NCBI GenBank assembly: GCA_027596195.1
Contig: JADGJG010000018.1
Location: forward strand, 26,442 to 90,441
Length of the DNA: 64,000 nt
DNA from: Podochytrium sp. JEL0797
Lineage: Eukaryota; Chytridiomycota; Chytridiomycetes; Chytridiales; Chytriomycetaceae
Reading direction: 5' to 3'
Positions 10,617 through 22,354 of this stretch are shown here, one piece after another. The position numbers were made by a program, and so were the translations under genes. Position 1 is the stretch's first letter; each line of letters opens with the position of its first letter. Below the pieces are notes generated by a model. The model saw only the letters and a program-made list of their open reading frames with translations, ran no database searches and was not told the origin of the DNA.

Positions 10617-11417
10617 TCACATAAGGACAGTCGCAGCTTGCTTCAGCACTTTCGCGCCACACATAATCTGCTTCAAGTTTGCCATTCCAGAACTAATACC
10701 AACACCAGTCAGAACAATCGATCCACTAACCACACACCCGGCAGCCATTCCCATCGTTCCCGCCGTGAGGACATACATAACCCCCGCACTCGATCCAGCT
10801 GCTGCCGCACCACCCGCGAACAAAACTCCAGCAGCAGCCCCCGCCACAACCGCAAACGGCAGCGAAATCAAACCCGCAACCATCGTCGCTTGTCCCATTG
10901 AAAGATTATGGTCCACACACTCCAACTGCCACAAACACGACTGCAAATGCATCACGTCCAAGCTCTGGTCGCCTTCGCCGTCCCCCAATTCGACCCACAT
11001 GGGCCGTCCCTTCTCGACGCCCAGCCATTTCCCCTTTTCGGCATTGTACATCCCAACGAGGAGTTCGTGGTCTTTCATACTGCTCCACGTGAGATCGATT
11101 TCCCCTGAGGCGGCCATAAACCGACTGGCGGACTTCATTTTGCGACCAAAAATGAGGAGGGACCAATTCGTGGTGGCGGAAGAACGGGTCTGCATGGACA
11201 CGGAGTCGCCATCAGCGCAAATGTACGGTTGAGAGTATGAGTCAAAGCGTAGACTGGTGTAGCCTTGCGTGCCGGCTTTGATGATGAATTTTTGGTAGCT
11301 GTTGGAAGTGTCACGATCGCTCAATGTTAGAGGTTGGCGGTTGTTGTGGGGCTGTGGGCATGTGAGGTATACGGGCTGAGAGACGGGCTTAGCAATGAAG
11401 CGGACTTCGGATCCCAT
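10617..11417 (-). CDS. Hypothetical protein with Gly/Ala-rich hydrophobic C-terminus
   Basis: 266 aa from the ATG at 11417 in one uninterrupted exon. The first ~165 residues are soluble and mixed (VYLTCPQPHNNRQPLTLSDR, YICADGDSVSMQT, KDHELLVGMYN). The last ~90 are long runs of Ala, Gly and Val (AVVAGAAAGVLFAGGAAAAG, VLTAGTMGMAAGCVVSGSIV) that could form two or three membrane-inserting glycine-zipper helices. No signal peptide. The family was not recognised. A truncated copy lacking the hydrophobic half lies at 10.03-10.50 kb. The Gly-zipper tail suggests membrane association; anything more would be guesswork. Confidence 0.6.
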   Translation of the reverse strand: MGSEVRFIAKPVSQPVYLTCPQPHNNRQPLTLSDRDTSNSYQKFIIKAGTQGYTSLRFDSYSQPYICADGDSVSMQTRSSATTNWSLLIFGRKMKSASRFMAASGEIDLTWSSMKDHELLVGMYNAEKGKWLGVEKGRPMWVELGDGEGDQSLDVMHLQSCLWQLECVDHNLSMGQATMVAGLISLPFAVVAGAAAGVLFAGGAAAAGSSAGVMYVLTAGTMGMAAGCVVSGSIVLTGVGISSGMANLKQIMCGAKVLKQAATVLM

Positions 11418-11593
11418 TGAAATCAAGAGTGGAGAGAGAGAATGTCGGCTTTTTGAGAAACAAAATTGAGTGGCACCCTTCCTTCCCCACGATTCTTCGC
11501 AAAGTTCTCTCAGAAAATATCGTCAACGGAAAAGTTGAATATCACATATATGCATATGAGGCCTTAATTCAAAGAACATCGATAGATCATTCC

Positions 11594-11800
11594 CATCTTG
11601 GAGAAAAACTCCATCACAAGATGCGAGTCCGCGAATTGAACAACACGCACAACGAATTCACTTCAACAGTTTTCATGGATTCGTTCGCAAAAGTCACGCC
11701 GGAAACCACGCTCGGCGCAGTGGCGTGCGCAATCACGACGGTATTCTCTCCCCGAGTAATCTCGTACACCTCCGTTTCGTCCAACTTGAATTTTTAGAAG
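11594..11800 (-). pseudogene. Truncated SnoaL-like paralogue
   Basis: The minus strand reads KLDETEVYEITRGENTVVIA, then HATAPSVVSGVTFANE, matching KVDEDELYEVQQGENAVVIS and HATASGVVAGVTFVNE of the gene at 12253. The N-terminal half and start are missing, and a stop interrupts the C-terminal strand. The sequence upstream of it (11880-12010) still matches the 5' flank of the intact gene (12722-12900), so the whole unit was duplicated before decay. Confidence 0.7.
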
Positions 11801-11819
11801 ATGGAGTAAAAGGAAGGGA

Positions 11820-12040
11820 ACTCTGACAAGCTCTTGTTTGGGCGGTCAAGGAAGGACGGGACAGACCCGCCCCTCTTTTGAAATATGTGGCAGTGAAGGG
11901 GCGCCAAGTTTGTAATTCGTGATGCTTCGATGCTTTGACGTGTTCCAGTCCTGCTTGCTTGGTCCTTTTGAAGCATTCGCCGAAGAGTAACTGGTGATAG
12001 TGTTCGGAAATTCGTCAGGAGCCTTTGTGGCGAAATTCAC
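11820..12040. repeat. Duplicated 5'-flank segment (partner 12722-12905)
   Basis: Shared phrases such as GTGGCAGTGA..GGGG/CGCCAAG, TGATGCTTCGA, GCTTGGTCCTTTTGAAGCAT and GAGTAACTGGTGATAGTGTT match 12730-12890 in order with small indels. The 12.7-kb copy can be read as a short peptide (MAKQEGAPPSLEASQMTSK), but no gene is supported. Confidence 0.6.
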
Positions 12041-12252
12041 CTGGAAATATTGATGAACGAGACGTGATCCACCAAGAGCAGGAGAAACAAGCTCCGGCCC
12101 AACAACTGCCGAAATAAAGCGAATTCAAGACACATGCACGCCGATTCTTGAGGACGATGTGCCCTCCTCGCACGCGAAGTTAATGGCATAATACAGCCTA
12201 ATAAAACCAAATATCAATTACATATGAGGCATTTATTCAAAGTACATCCACG

Positions 12253-12666
12253 TTAGATCATGCCCAATTTCGTGTAAAACTGAATCGCAAGATGCGAGTC
12301 ACAGAATTGAACAACACGCACAACCAACCCATCCTTGTTCGTTTCCGTAATGTTGACGTATTCGTTTACAAAGGTTACACCAGCAACCACTCCCGACGCA
12401 GTGGCGTGCGAAATCACGACTGCATTCTCTCCCTGCTGGACCTCGTACAACTCGTCTTCGTCCACCTTGAAATTGACAGTTTCGAACATCGCGAAAGAGT
12501 CAACGAACTCTGCCAAGCTCTTGTCTGGAAGGCCCAGGGAGGACGGGCGGGTGACGTAAACAAAGACAGACTTGTCACACACGGACGAGAGCAAGTCAAA
12601 GTTTTTCGTGTTGACGGCCTCAACGATAACGCGAGCGTTGCGGAGAGCGAGACTTGGTGGAGACAT
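12253..12666 (-). CDS. SnoaL-like / NTF2-fold protein
   Basis: 137 aa, single exon, ATG at 12666. The order is helix (LALRNARVIVEAVNTKNFDLL), an early strand with a charged loop, a second helix (KSLAEFVDSFAMF), then four alternating strands (VNFKVDEDELYEVQQGENAV, VVISHATASGV, FVNEYVNITETNKDG, LVVRVVQFCDS). This is the layout of the small cone-shaped NTF2/SnoaL fold used by cyclases, isomerases and binding proteins. Length fits the family (about 120-145 aa). No catalytic Asp/His pair can be assigned with confidence, so substrate and role are unknown. A truncated copy lies 0.5 kb downstream. No signal peptide; probably cytosolic. Confidence 0.65.
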   Translation of the reverse strand: MSPPSLALRNARVIVEAVNTKNFDLLSSVCDKSVFVYVTRPSSLGLPDKSLAEFVDSFAMFETVNFKVDEDELYEVQQGENAVVISHATASGVVAGVTFVNEYVNITETNKDGLVVRVVQFCDSHLAIQFYTKLGMI

Positions 12667-13112
12667 TGAAGGTTATGGTTGATTTTGCACGACAATTCAA
12701 TCTTCCTTTGCGTTAAGTACTCGAAATGTGTGGCAGTGATGGGACGCCAAGGTGGCAGTGTATTTTCCAACACGGGAAGCAGCGTTGCTTTGCTCGTCAT
12801 TTGCGATGCTTCGAGGCTTGGCGGTGCTCCTTCTTGCTTGGCCATTTTGAAGCATCGAGAGAAGAGGAACTGGTGACAGTGTTTGGGAAATTGGAAGGGA
12901 TTTCTGTACCCAAGATCGCTAGTTGAATAGATTTTCAAGCTAGAGTGCACAAAGCGATTAGACATTTGCTGGAGGGCTCAGGCTGGATTCTGCGTTGAAT
13001 AAAGCAACTCTTTCCCCTTATTCCGTCGCACCCATGCCCATGAAAAATCTCATTTGGGGTTCGTGCAGGTTGTCCCATTGTTCCCCGAACGAACCAAAAA
13101 ATCGACACCAGC

Positions 13113-15482
13113 ATGCTCTTGGTCGCCCTCGTGACTTCCTTGGCTTTCCTCTCCTCCACCAATGCGGACCCTCTCATCCCATCGCAGCCCACCGTGTCAC
13201 CCAACGACCACGAACACTTCAACTACTTTGCGTTCAAGCTCGCGGATTCCACCCCTCTGCACGCACGGACAGTTGCCGAATCCTTCGGAATGCACTACGT
13301 TGGGCCAGTGGGAGAGCTTAATGGATATTATCAGGCTGCGTTGAGAAAGGAGGAAGTCTCACGCTGGGCCAGACGGCGGCGCAGAGACTCGTTCATTCCG
13401 GCGGATTCAAAAGATGCAGAGGTTGTCGGATACGATCTGCTCTCCCACGATTCAATTCAATGGACCCAGGTCCAAGTTCCCAGGAGGTTGGAGCGGAGAG
13501 CTGAACCCGTGATGGATTCGAGTTTGGAAGCCGCCAAGGCGTTTGGGATTTCGGACCCCGAGTTTCCATTCCAGTGGCATTTGGTGAACCATTCGCCTGA
13601 ACAGATTGGAAATGATCATAATGTGACTGCGGCGTGGGATCAAGGTGTGTTTTCGAAATTAGGAATGCGGAATGAAGGGGGTGTTGCTAACTCGATATTT
13701 CTTGAACGCCTCATACAGGAATCTTTGGGAATGGGACTGTGGTTTGCATCGTGGATGATGGGTTATACCACGAAAGTGCGGACCTGAAGGACAACTTTGT
13801 GAGTTCTGATGAGTTCTGGTTTCGAAGCCGGCGAGTCTGAACCCTTTCCCAAACAGTTCGCGGAAGGCTCCTACGACTTCAACGATCACATGCCTGATCC
13901 GAGCCCCAAAACAACCTACGACCGCCACGGCACGCGCTGTGCCGGAGAAATCGCGGCCGTCAAAAATGGCGTTTGCGGGGTCGGAATCGCGTACGAATCG
14001 AAAGTATCTGCCGTCCGTATCCTCGGAGGAGAAGTAACGCAGGCCGATGAAGCCGCTTCCGTCAACTACAAGTTCAACGAAAACCATATTTACTCGTGCA
14101 GCTGGGGACCCACCGACGACGGGAAAACGATGGAAGCTCCTTCGACTCTCGTTGCGGAAGCGTTCATTAACGGGGTCACGAATGGTCGTGGAGGACTTGG
14201 ATCCATCTTTGTGTTTGCGTCTGGGAATGGAGGGATGGCTGGGGATAATTGCAATTTTGACGGATTCACGAATAGCATCTACACCATCACGGTTGGGGCT
14301 GTCGATAGGTTTGGCAGGCATCCCGAATACAGCGAAAAATGCAGTGCGAACTTGGTGGTGATGTTTAGCAGCTCGGATTCAAGGCACAACGACGCGATCG
14401 TGAGTTGTGGTTTTCGAAATAACCTTCAGTTCTCTCAAACTTCTTTCTCAGGCCACTACGGACTGGAAACTCGGTCTCACAGGTGACCTCTGCACCCGTT
14501 CGCACGGTGGTACCTCTGCCGCTGCTCCCCTCGCTGCCGGAATCTACGCCCTGGTACACTCGATCCGCCCCGACTTAAACTGGCGCGACTTTCAACACCT
14601 CTCCGTTCGCACCGCTGTCTCTGTGAGTCCGAATGACCCGTCATGGTTCAAAACGGCCGCAGGGAGAATGTACAGTCACGCGTTTGGGTACGGCAAGTTG
14701 GACGCGTACTGGATTTTGGAGGCTGCCAAAGTGTGGGAGAGTGTTCCTGCTCAGATTCAGCTGCGTACTGAGTTTGTTGGTCCCGTTGGAGGAGACTCTG
14801 TGATTCCGCAAGAGAAAGGGGCGGATTCGAGGGTCCAAATCTTGGTGACTGAGGAAATGTTGAGTTCTGTTGGTTTGAACGCGTTGGAGCATGTTACTGT
14901 GACGGTGAACATTGATCACCAGCGCCGCGGGGATGTGAATGTCGATTTGGTGAGCCCGAATGGAGTTGTTTCTCAACTGGCAGTGGGAAGGAAGAGTGAT
15001 GCAGATGTTTCTGGGTTCAGGAACTGGACATTTATGAGTGTCGCGCATTGGTGAGTTGTGATTCCTTGGCTATTTGTGTGTTTCGGCTGTTGAGTTCTGA
15101 TTCCAGGGACGAGAGTGCTCTTGGATTGTGGCAAGTTGTTGTATCAGATCAGATCAACCCAGGCAAGACGGGCGTGTTCCATAATGCGTCCATCACATTT
15201 TGGGGATCAGCTGGGATTCCAGTTATCCCGAGTGTCGAACTGAATCCACATGTTATCATGAATGCTTCGAAGGCGACCAACGAGTCCATTTTCGTTCCCG
15301 AAGCGCCCAGTTTTCAATCGCAAGGCTGGATTCTCGGAGAATGCGTGTTGGTTCTCAGCGTTGCTGCATTCGTTTTGTGGTTCGCAACGAGGCGGAAGAA
15401 GGTTTCGAAACGCGAGAGAATCGAGGACGGCGGGGTTCTGTTCAAGAGACTTGACAGTCGAGAAGAGGATGAGGAAGAATAG
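13113..15482 (+). CDS. Kexin-like subtilisin-family proprotein convertase, gene 2
   Basis: Five exons (13113-13644, 13719-13798, 13857-14399, 14452-15050, 15107-15482) give 709 aa; exons 2, 3 and 4 have exactly the lengths of those in kexin gene 1 (80, 543 and 599 nt). A signal peptide (MLLVALVTSLAFLSSTNA) is followed by a prodomain with dibasic sites (RRLERR), the subtilisin domain, the P domain, a membrane helix (about 655-677) and a short tail. The triad is Asp in VVCIVDDGL (about 190), His in DRHGTRCAGE (about 228) and Ser in SHGGTSAAAPL (about 407); the oxyanion Asn is in FVFASGNGG. One oddity is that the residue after DDGL is Tyr where gene 1 and kexins generally have Asp. The tail is shorter than gene 1's and lacks its long acidic stretch, so trafficking may differ. 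Confidence 0.95.
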
Positions 15483-15559
15483 ACGGTTATGTATTTACAT
15501 TTTGAAATTCAAGACCGCGTCAGTTTTTGTCCGAAATTTTGCTTTCCCGCCGAACGACA

Positions 15560-16074
15560 GGCCAAAAAGATGCCGAAAATGGTACCCTCAACTGGCCACG
15601 CTTCGAGCCTGCTTCAGGGTACCAGCTTCCTGCATGCGCTGCTTGTGATCCACCGCTTTCTTGGCGAGATTGCGCACCCACATGACCTCCTCATTCTCTT
15701 CTCGACCTGCCGATTCTTCACCCAGGCGCGTCTTTTCGAAGCCAGATGGAAAACGAGGCGGTAGAAGTCATATTCGCATCGCGTCGTTAGTTGTGGGTGT
15801 CGCCCAGACGAGGGTTAAGGACGTGGCTCCATTCGCTTGCATCAAGAGTCTGAGGGAACTCGACATTGAAGACACTCGGGTCATTCGTATCGCGCCTCTC
15901 GCCAGTTTGCCGTTGTTAGAAGCGCTTAAGTTCAGCGACCATGTGCTGGATGTGGAATGTTTGTCCAAATTCAAGAACCTCAAGGTTGTGAATGGAGGAG
16001 AACCGTTTGAGTTGGACAGCTGTGCTAGTGAGGTTTCGGACGAGGACGATATTTTGGAGAGAATGTCCGAATGA
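15560..16074 (+). pseudogene. Short F-box-like/LRR gene relic
   Basis: An F-box-like segment (HALLVIHRFLGEIAHPHDLL, STCRFFTQARLFEARWK) in one frame is followed, after a frame change near 15750, by two leucine-rich repeats (PFACIKSLRELDIEDTRVIR, IAPLASLPLLEALKFSDH) and an acidic end (SEVSDEDDILERMSE). The segment starts just 80 bp past kexin gene 2. The middle repeats seen in the relic at 0.1-1.3 kb are absent. Probably a shortened, frameshifted member of the same family. Confidence 0.6.
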
Positions 16075-16209
16075 ACAAGAAACTATTTAAACAACGAATT
16101 TCATATTTATATTTTATGAGATCAACAACAACCACTACTCAACAACATGAGAAGAAATTAAAACCTAGTGAAACAAATCAGAAAATTAAACAACAGCAAC
16201 AACAGGAAA

Positions 16210-19113
16210 CTACAACTCAGACAATACATCATGCATCCTTTCAGCCACCAGAACCGCTCCCTTGTCCGAAACCGAAGCACCAAGCGAAACAACACGACTC
16301 TTGGCCAACAACGCGCCTTCTTCAGCGTCGCCCCCTTCCCCGAAAATCTCCTGCTCCACATCAGCCTGCACACCCCACACAGCGCACTTTGGAATCCACA
16401 CCTTCAACTCCGTGCGTCCCGTCCTGGAATCGACGTAAACGTCAAACGCGTCCTCCTCCTCTCCCCCCTCGATTTTCGTCTGAACCGGAGCAAACATGAC
16501 GGAACTCGTCAACCCCGGGAACAAGAACCGAAGGAGCGAGAAGCTGTCCTTGTTTTCGGCTGGGAGCACCTCGTTGCCTTGCGAATTGACGGCCGTTTCG
16601 AGTGAAATGGCGTCAATGACGGCCATAAACTTTTGCGCGTGCTTGTATGCCCAGTATGTGATGATGATCATGAAGGGTGTGAGGATGGAGATTCCAATGT
16701 TTTTGGAGAGGATGAAAAGGACCCAGACAACGAATTCTGCAAAGAAAATGTGATTGAGAATTCGAAAATCAGAGCACAAACACGATCGGATTGAAAAAGA
16801 ATTATTACCCATCAAAAAGAGTCCCACAAAGATCTGATTCGCGGCCGTGAACAAGAATCGACCACCCGTTTCCGTCTCCTTCTTCAAAACAAACACATAC
16901 TGCATCATGTATGCGTAGACAAAGTAAAAGAGCGCGAAGTAGCAGCAAACAAACACGAGAATGATTGGCGCAATCACGGAATACGTCAAACCGATCGTGA
17001 CGGCGAGACCGTGAACTGCCATGTTAGTCGAGTATTGCCAGTCGGGTGGGCTTCTGGCATTGAAAATGCCACGAGGAGTCTTTCCAAACAGGAACATCAT
17101 GATTGGAGAAAGGATCAAACGAGTGATTTGGAGAATTTGGCCAGAAGGAGACGACTGCAATAGGAAAAGAGCAAATGAGATTCACGCGAAATAAAAGCGG
17201 CAAGCAGCTACGTACCAATCCCTGGACCATCAAATACTGGATAAAGAAGTTTGAACTCTTTGGAATCGATTGGGACAGAATTTGCATGATGGAGGACGGA
17301 TCGTCTACAATCTGTTGGAAACTTGTGAGAATCGAGCTTCCAACAATGTTGACTGCGAAGACGTTGATGATCTGGAATCCAAAGTACTGGTCGTACACAT
17401 CGCGTTCGATTTGAGTGTTGAGAATGCTCCCACTTTGCACAAGGAGGACTCGGAGAATCGGAGGCACGAGTGACAGCAAGACGGAAACGATCACGGGGGG
17501 CAACACACCCCCAACAATCTTGGCCAACGTGGGTTGGGAGTTCAAGAACGTTCCGAGCGCAGGAATGTGCTGACCGAGGGAACTGAGGTCCGCAAACGAC
17601 AAGACAGCGGCAACTACATTTAAATTCGTTAGAAATCGCACCTTCAAAGAAGAAAGGGAGTTCATACCCAGAATGGCCCAAAAGATAATCATGGCAGCCA
17701 TGATTGCTCTCGCAAAGAACGCGCGTCCCTGCCTCTCAAAGTAACCCATATTCACGTTTTCCCAAACGACATCCTTGGCGTCCACGTTGGGAATCCGATC
17801 ACTCATGACCACTGGAGCCTCACTGACAATCAACTTGGCCGCCAAATTCGCCAGAAACGGGTCCTTGAACACAATAAACGCAAGTCCAACGTGCTCTGCC
17901 TCTTCGGACTCGGAAACCTTGGTCCCATTCAACCCAAACTTGTCTCTCAACTTGGCACCTTCCACGTCCAGTTTGCGAAATTCGTGAGAGTACTCGTTAA
18001 TTGAGTCCACCTTCTTTCCGAAAACAGCGGGAGTGCGGTGAGTCGGTCGGAACATGCTGCCGACGTCCTCCCCACCTGTTTTGGGAGCAGCCGCTGCGGA
18101 AGTTTTCTGCAAGACGGGAGAACCAGTGATTGAATTCGCGGAAGGCATAACTGGCTCGCTGGGCTCGCAACCGAGGTGAAAGTGTTTCGCAAGTTGCGAA
18201 AAATAAGCCGAAACGGAAGCTTCCAACGCGTCTCTGGTTTTCACTTGCTTCGCAGTGAGGTCATACAGCTCCTTGGGAATCGGCTTTGGAATAACAACTG
18301 CAGTGACACTTCCGGGGTTCACGCGGTTGAAAAGATCTGAAACAGCGGAAATGAAGACGTCAAAACTTTCGAAAACTCGAAATCAACAAACGACGCGTAC
18401 CCGTCAACGCCTTTGTGTTTCTCCATTCGAGTGGAACATCTCGCACGAGCAAGGTGCGCCCCGAAATATCCTCCCTCCCTCTCTGCAAGAGGAACGCCGA
18501 TCGGAGTTGCGCCGTTTGACCCAAAATGTAGAAGATCGTGTACAAACACGTGAGGATCACAAAGACTGTATAAAGGAAGTGGGCCCACAGCTTCTGCTTA
18601 TAGATAATGTTTCCGAAACTGAGGAGGTTCAGTCCTTCGACACCGCCGCTTCCCGTCGCGTTGATTGGAATGAGGACGATCATGGCAGGAAGAGTAATGG
18701 TGATGAAGAAGATGGCAAGCGTGCGAGCATAAAAGATAGCAGCAAAGGCTGGAAAAAGAGTCACATTAGTAATGTTAACTTGTGTCTTCTCGGTCCTTGT
18801 CGAATCCGCCACCCCCACACCACTCACACACCCCACACACACACATCCAAAACTCACCATCCTGCCCGCACTTGGCAATCAGTTCCTTGTCAGAAGCTGA
18901 AAAGATTTCAAAGACACCGAAAGGAGACATCCCAAGTTGCTTAGGGAGTTTTTCTAAGCGCACGGCTTGAATGCGAGACTCATATGTGTGGATGAATCGG
19001 GGCCGCAGGATGAAAAAGAGAACAAAGAAGACGGCACAAAGGGCTCCGTTGGTGATGATGGCAGCCTCAAAGTTGCCAAGGGAGACATCTGTTGCGGTTC
19101 CGTTGCTTGACAT
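16210..19113 (-). CDS. CSC1/RSN1-type (DUF221, OSCA/TMEM63) channel protein, tandem copy A
   Basis: Six exons (19113-18858, 18748-18401, 18336-17668, 17613-17216, 17154-16809, 16736-16210) give 847 aa; phases check. The N-terminal part has helices at about 18-37 and two more after residue 86 (ARTLAIFFITITLPAMIVLI; LWAHFLYTVFVILTCLYTIF). A cytosolic domain of about 240 residues follows, ending AFIVFKDPFLANLAA and GYFERQGRAFFARAIMAAM. The multi-helix pore domain then carries GGVLPPVIVSVLLSLVPPIL and GLAVTIGLTYSVIAPIILVF, and a C-terminal extracellular-type domain ends with VWIPKCAVWGVQADV. Family knowledge: these are osmosensitive or mechanosensitive cation channels or lipid scramblases of the plasma membrane. 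The cytosolic loop has a low-complexity insert (SAAAAPKTGGEDVG). Confidence 0.93.
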
Positions 19114-19397
19114 GGCTATTTGGCGTCGTAACGAGAACTGAAGGTTAACAAGGCATGTGTTGACAGGGTCACAGGATGTGTGCGAACCTTGAACTGGGCT
19201 CTCTTGCGATAGCAACTGGAGACGGACTGCCAAGTTTCAGAATTTCCGAATGAAACAAGATAGCTTGAAACGCGATGAAATTTTTTTTCACGCTACAATT
19301 GAAATATTTGTCGAGGGAGCTTGATAGCCGAAGTTCGCCTTGATAAGGGTTTATTGGCCACGCGCACCCCGTTAACAAATGTGTAACTCCCAAAACG

Positions 19398-22212
19398 TCA
19401 CAAGACTCTCGACGCGTCAAACAACCCGTCAGCAATTTCAACCGTTCCCTTTTCAGACACACCTGCGCCGTGTAATCTAACGCGATATTCTTCCAGCTCG
19501 ATTCCAACCTTTCCGCATCCGCGAACTTCTTGGCTAACCTCGCTCTGCAAACCCCACACTCCGCACTTTGGAATCCAGACATTCAGCTCTGTGAATCCAC
19601 ACGCTTGATCGCAATATAACTGATGCACATTTGGTCCCTTCTCAGTTTGGATGCGCTTTTCGGTCTCGATTCGAGCGAACCCAATCGCCTTCGCCAATCC
19701 CGGGAACAGCCAGCGAATCAAAAGCGAACCCGGTTCGATTGCCTCAGGAATCGCGCCCCCTCCTTCTTCCTTCTCCAATAGAGACTGAAGCGAAATCGAG
19801 TCGATTACGGTGCGGAACTTATGGGCTTGTTCGTAGGCCCAGAGAGTGAACAGAATCGCGAGCGGCATCAACACGGAAACGCCAATGTTCTTAGAGACGA
19901 TAAATAGCACCCATACCATGAATTCTAAAAAGGCAAATATGTCAAAAAACCTGGAAAGGAATGATGGAACTGACCCATGATGAAGAGGCCAAGAAAAATG
20001 TGGTTTGCGGCAACAAACAAGAAGCGCCCGCCCGTCTCCCTCTCCTCCTTGACAACATAAACGAATTGCATCATGTATGAATCCACAAATGCGTGCAACC
20101 CGAAATAAAGCGCCGCAAAAACGAGAACGATCGGCGCAATCACCGAATACACGAGCCCAATTGCAACAGCGAGACCATGAACGGCCATGTTGGTCGAATA
20201 AGTCCACACCGGTGGTTTTCTCACATTGAAAACTGCGCGAGGTGTTTTTCCAAACAAGCGAGCCATAATTGGGGTGAGAAGCAGACGTGAGAGTTGAAGG
20301 AGTTCGCTTGCGGGTCCAGTCTGAAACAAACCTTTTCAGATTCAAGCCGTAGGCAATAACAACTTACCAAACCGAGAACAAGCAAGTATTGAATAAAGAA
20401 ATTAGCACTTCCAGGAACTGCGTGTGCCAAGATATCGACGACGCTGGAAGGGTTGTCGGAAATCTCGGCTAAGCTGGAAAAAATGGAGCTGCCGACAACG
20501 TTTACGGCAAACACGTTGCAGATCTGGAATCCGTAATACTGCGAAAAGACTTCGCTCTCAATCTTGCTAGTCAAGATGGATCCCCCATAAACGGAGAGCA
20601 AGCGAAGAATAGGTGGAACCAGCGACAACAAGATGGATACAATCACGGAAGGGAGAACGCCGCCAACGATTTTTGCCAAGGTGGGATAGTTATTCAAGAA
20701 TGTCTGAAAAACGGGAACTCGCTCGCCGAGGCTGGGGAGGTCAACCAACGACAGAACCAACGCGACTGCGAAAAAAAAATCAACAAAACGTGGGTAAATG
20801 CACTTCAGCGTACAAACCCAATGCACCCCAGAAAATAATCATCAGGAACATGATCACTTTTGTCACAATCCCTCTCCCTTGTCTCTGAAAGTACCCAGCG
20901 TTGATATTCTGCCAAATCACATCACGCGAGTCCACATTTGGCACCTTTTCAGCCATCACCAAAGGCACATTGCTTGCAATCACTTGGGCAGCCAGATGCG
21001 CTTGATAAGGTTCCTTGAAGACAATAAAAGCCGTTCCAACAGGGTTTCCATCTCCTTCGCGATTTGTCGTCAACCCGATTCGATCCCTCAGCTTCCCACC
21101 CTCCATTTCCAGTTCACGAAACTCTCTCGAATATTGCTCGATGGAATCCACTTTTTTCCCGTAAACGGCGGGAACGCGATGGGTCGGACGAAACCGATGG
21201 CTGATTTTGTCACTGTCGGCGAATAAATTGGTGTTGGATCGAACGGGAGTCTTGCGCGGCGCGTATTTGTGAAGCGGCAGAACAGTGGACGAGGTCGCAG
21301 CGTCTGGATTGATTCTTTCGTCCGACTCTGGATCACAGCCAATATTGAAGTGACGTGCCGTTTGGGAAAAGTACGAGGAAACCGCCGTTTCAAGTGAATC
21401 TCTGACTTTGAGCTGTTTTGCGGTTAATTTGGCCAAGCCTTTTGGGACCACTTTCGGAATCACGACAGCTTCGACACCTCCCGGACATACTCGTCCAAAG
21501 AAACCTGCAAAATATTTAGCAAACTCAGAAAGTATCAAAAAGACAGGAGTGTAATATACGCGATAATATTTCCCCGTTTCTCCATTCCTTTGGCACATCT
21601 CGGATCATCAAAGTCCTTTCCGCAACGTCGTCATTCCCCTTTCTTTCCAAAAATGAAGCTCTCAGCTGCACCGACATTGCCAAAATGCCGAAAATCGTAT
21701 AAACGGTGGCAAACACGACATAAACAGCATAGCACAAGTGAGCCCAGACTCTGGTCTTTTCATCGACATTGCTGAACGACAAAATGTCCATTCCGCTCGA
21801 GTTTGTGCTTCCAACGACGTTGATGGGAATCAACAACGCGAGGCCGGGAATTCCGATGATTATGAAGAGACGCGCCATGGTTCTTGTGTAAAAGCATGCC
21901 GCGAATGCTGAGAAAAGAAGGTTGGTCATTGATTCGATTGATGAGATGGGGCTCACCGTCTTGTCCACACTTTTCAATCATTTCCTTGTCCGAAACTGTC
22001 AACACTGCAAAGACTCCCATGGCAGTAGCTTGGAGCTCACGGGGCTTCATTTTCGAACCGATAGCAACCAGTCTTGACGCATAAATCGATGGAAATTTGG
22101 GTCTCAAGAGCAGGAACAAGAGGAAGAACACGAGTGACAAGGTTCCGTTGAAGAGGATGGCCGCTTCAAAGTTCCCGAGCGAAACATCGGTGCTGCTGTT
22201 TGATGATGCCAT
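19398..22212 (-). CDS. CSC1/RSN1-type (DUF221, OSCA/TMEM63) channel protein, tandem copy B
   Basis: Six exons (22212-21957, 21907-21560, 21504-20818, 20765-20368, 20320-19975, 19924-19398) give 853 aa; intron positions and phases equal those of copy A, and four exons have identical lengths. The start MASSNSSTDVSLGNFEAAIL mirrors copy A. Signature stretches are GVEAVVIPKVVPKGLAKLTA, GGVLPSVIVSILLSLVPPIL, GLAVAIGLVYSVIAPIVLVF and VWIPKCGVWGLQSEV. Helix pattern and domain order are as in copy A, with a cytosolic loop different in sequence between about 245 and 290. Only about 285 bp separates its stop from the start of copy A, so each copy keeps a very short own promoter. All motifs are intact, so it is expected to be functional. 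Confidence 0.93.
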
Positions 22213-22354
22213 TCTTTGGTGGGTGTGTTTTCAAAGATCCTTTCTGCGTGGATACTGGATATGTTCGCGTGTTCTATCCGTGGAAGTTTTTCGACGCGTT
22301 TTCGATTTTCTTCATATATTTTCTAATCATTTATGCAATAAGAGGATCCACACA

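Noticed and set aside
12722..12965. Second small gene upstream of the SnoaL-like gene (MAKQEGAPPSLEASQ...)
   Set aside because: The frame is short, is not conserved in the duplicate at 11.8-12.0 kb, and fits better as 5' flank.
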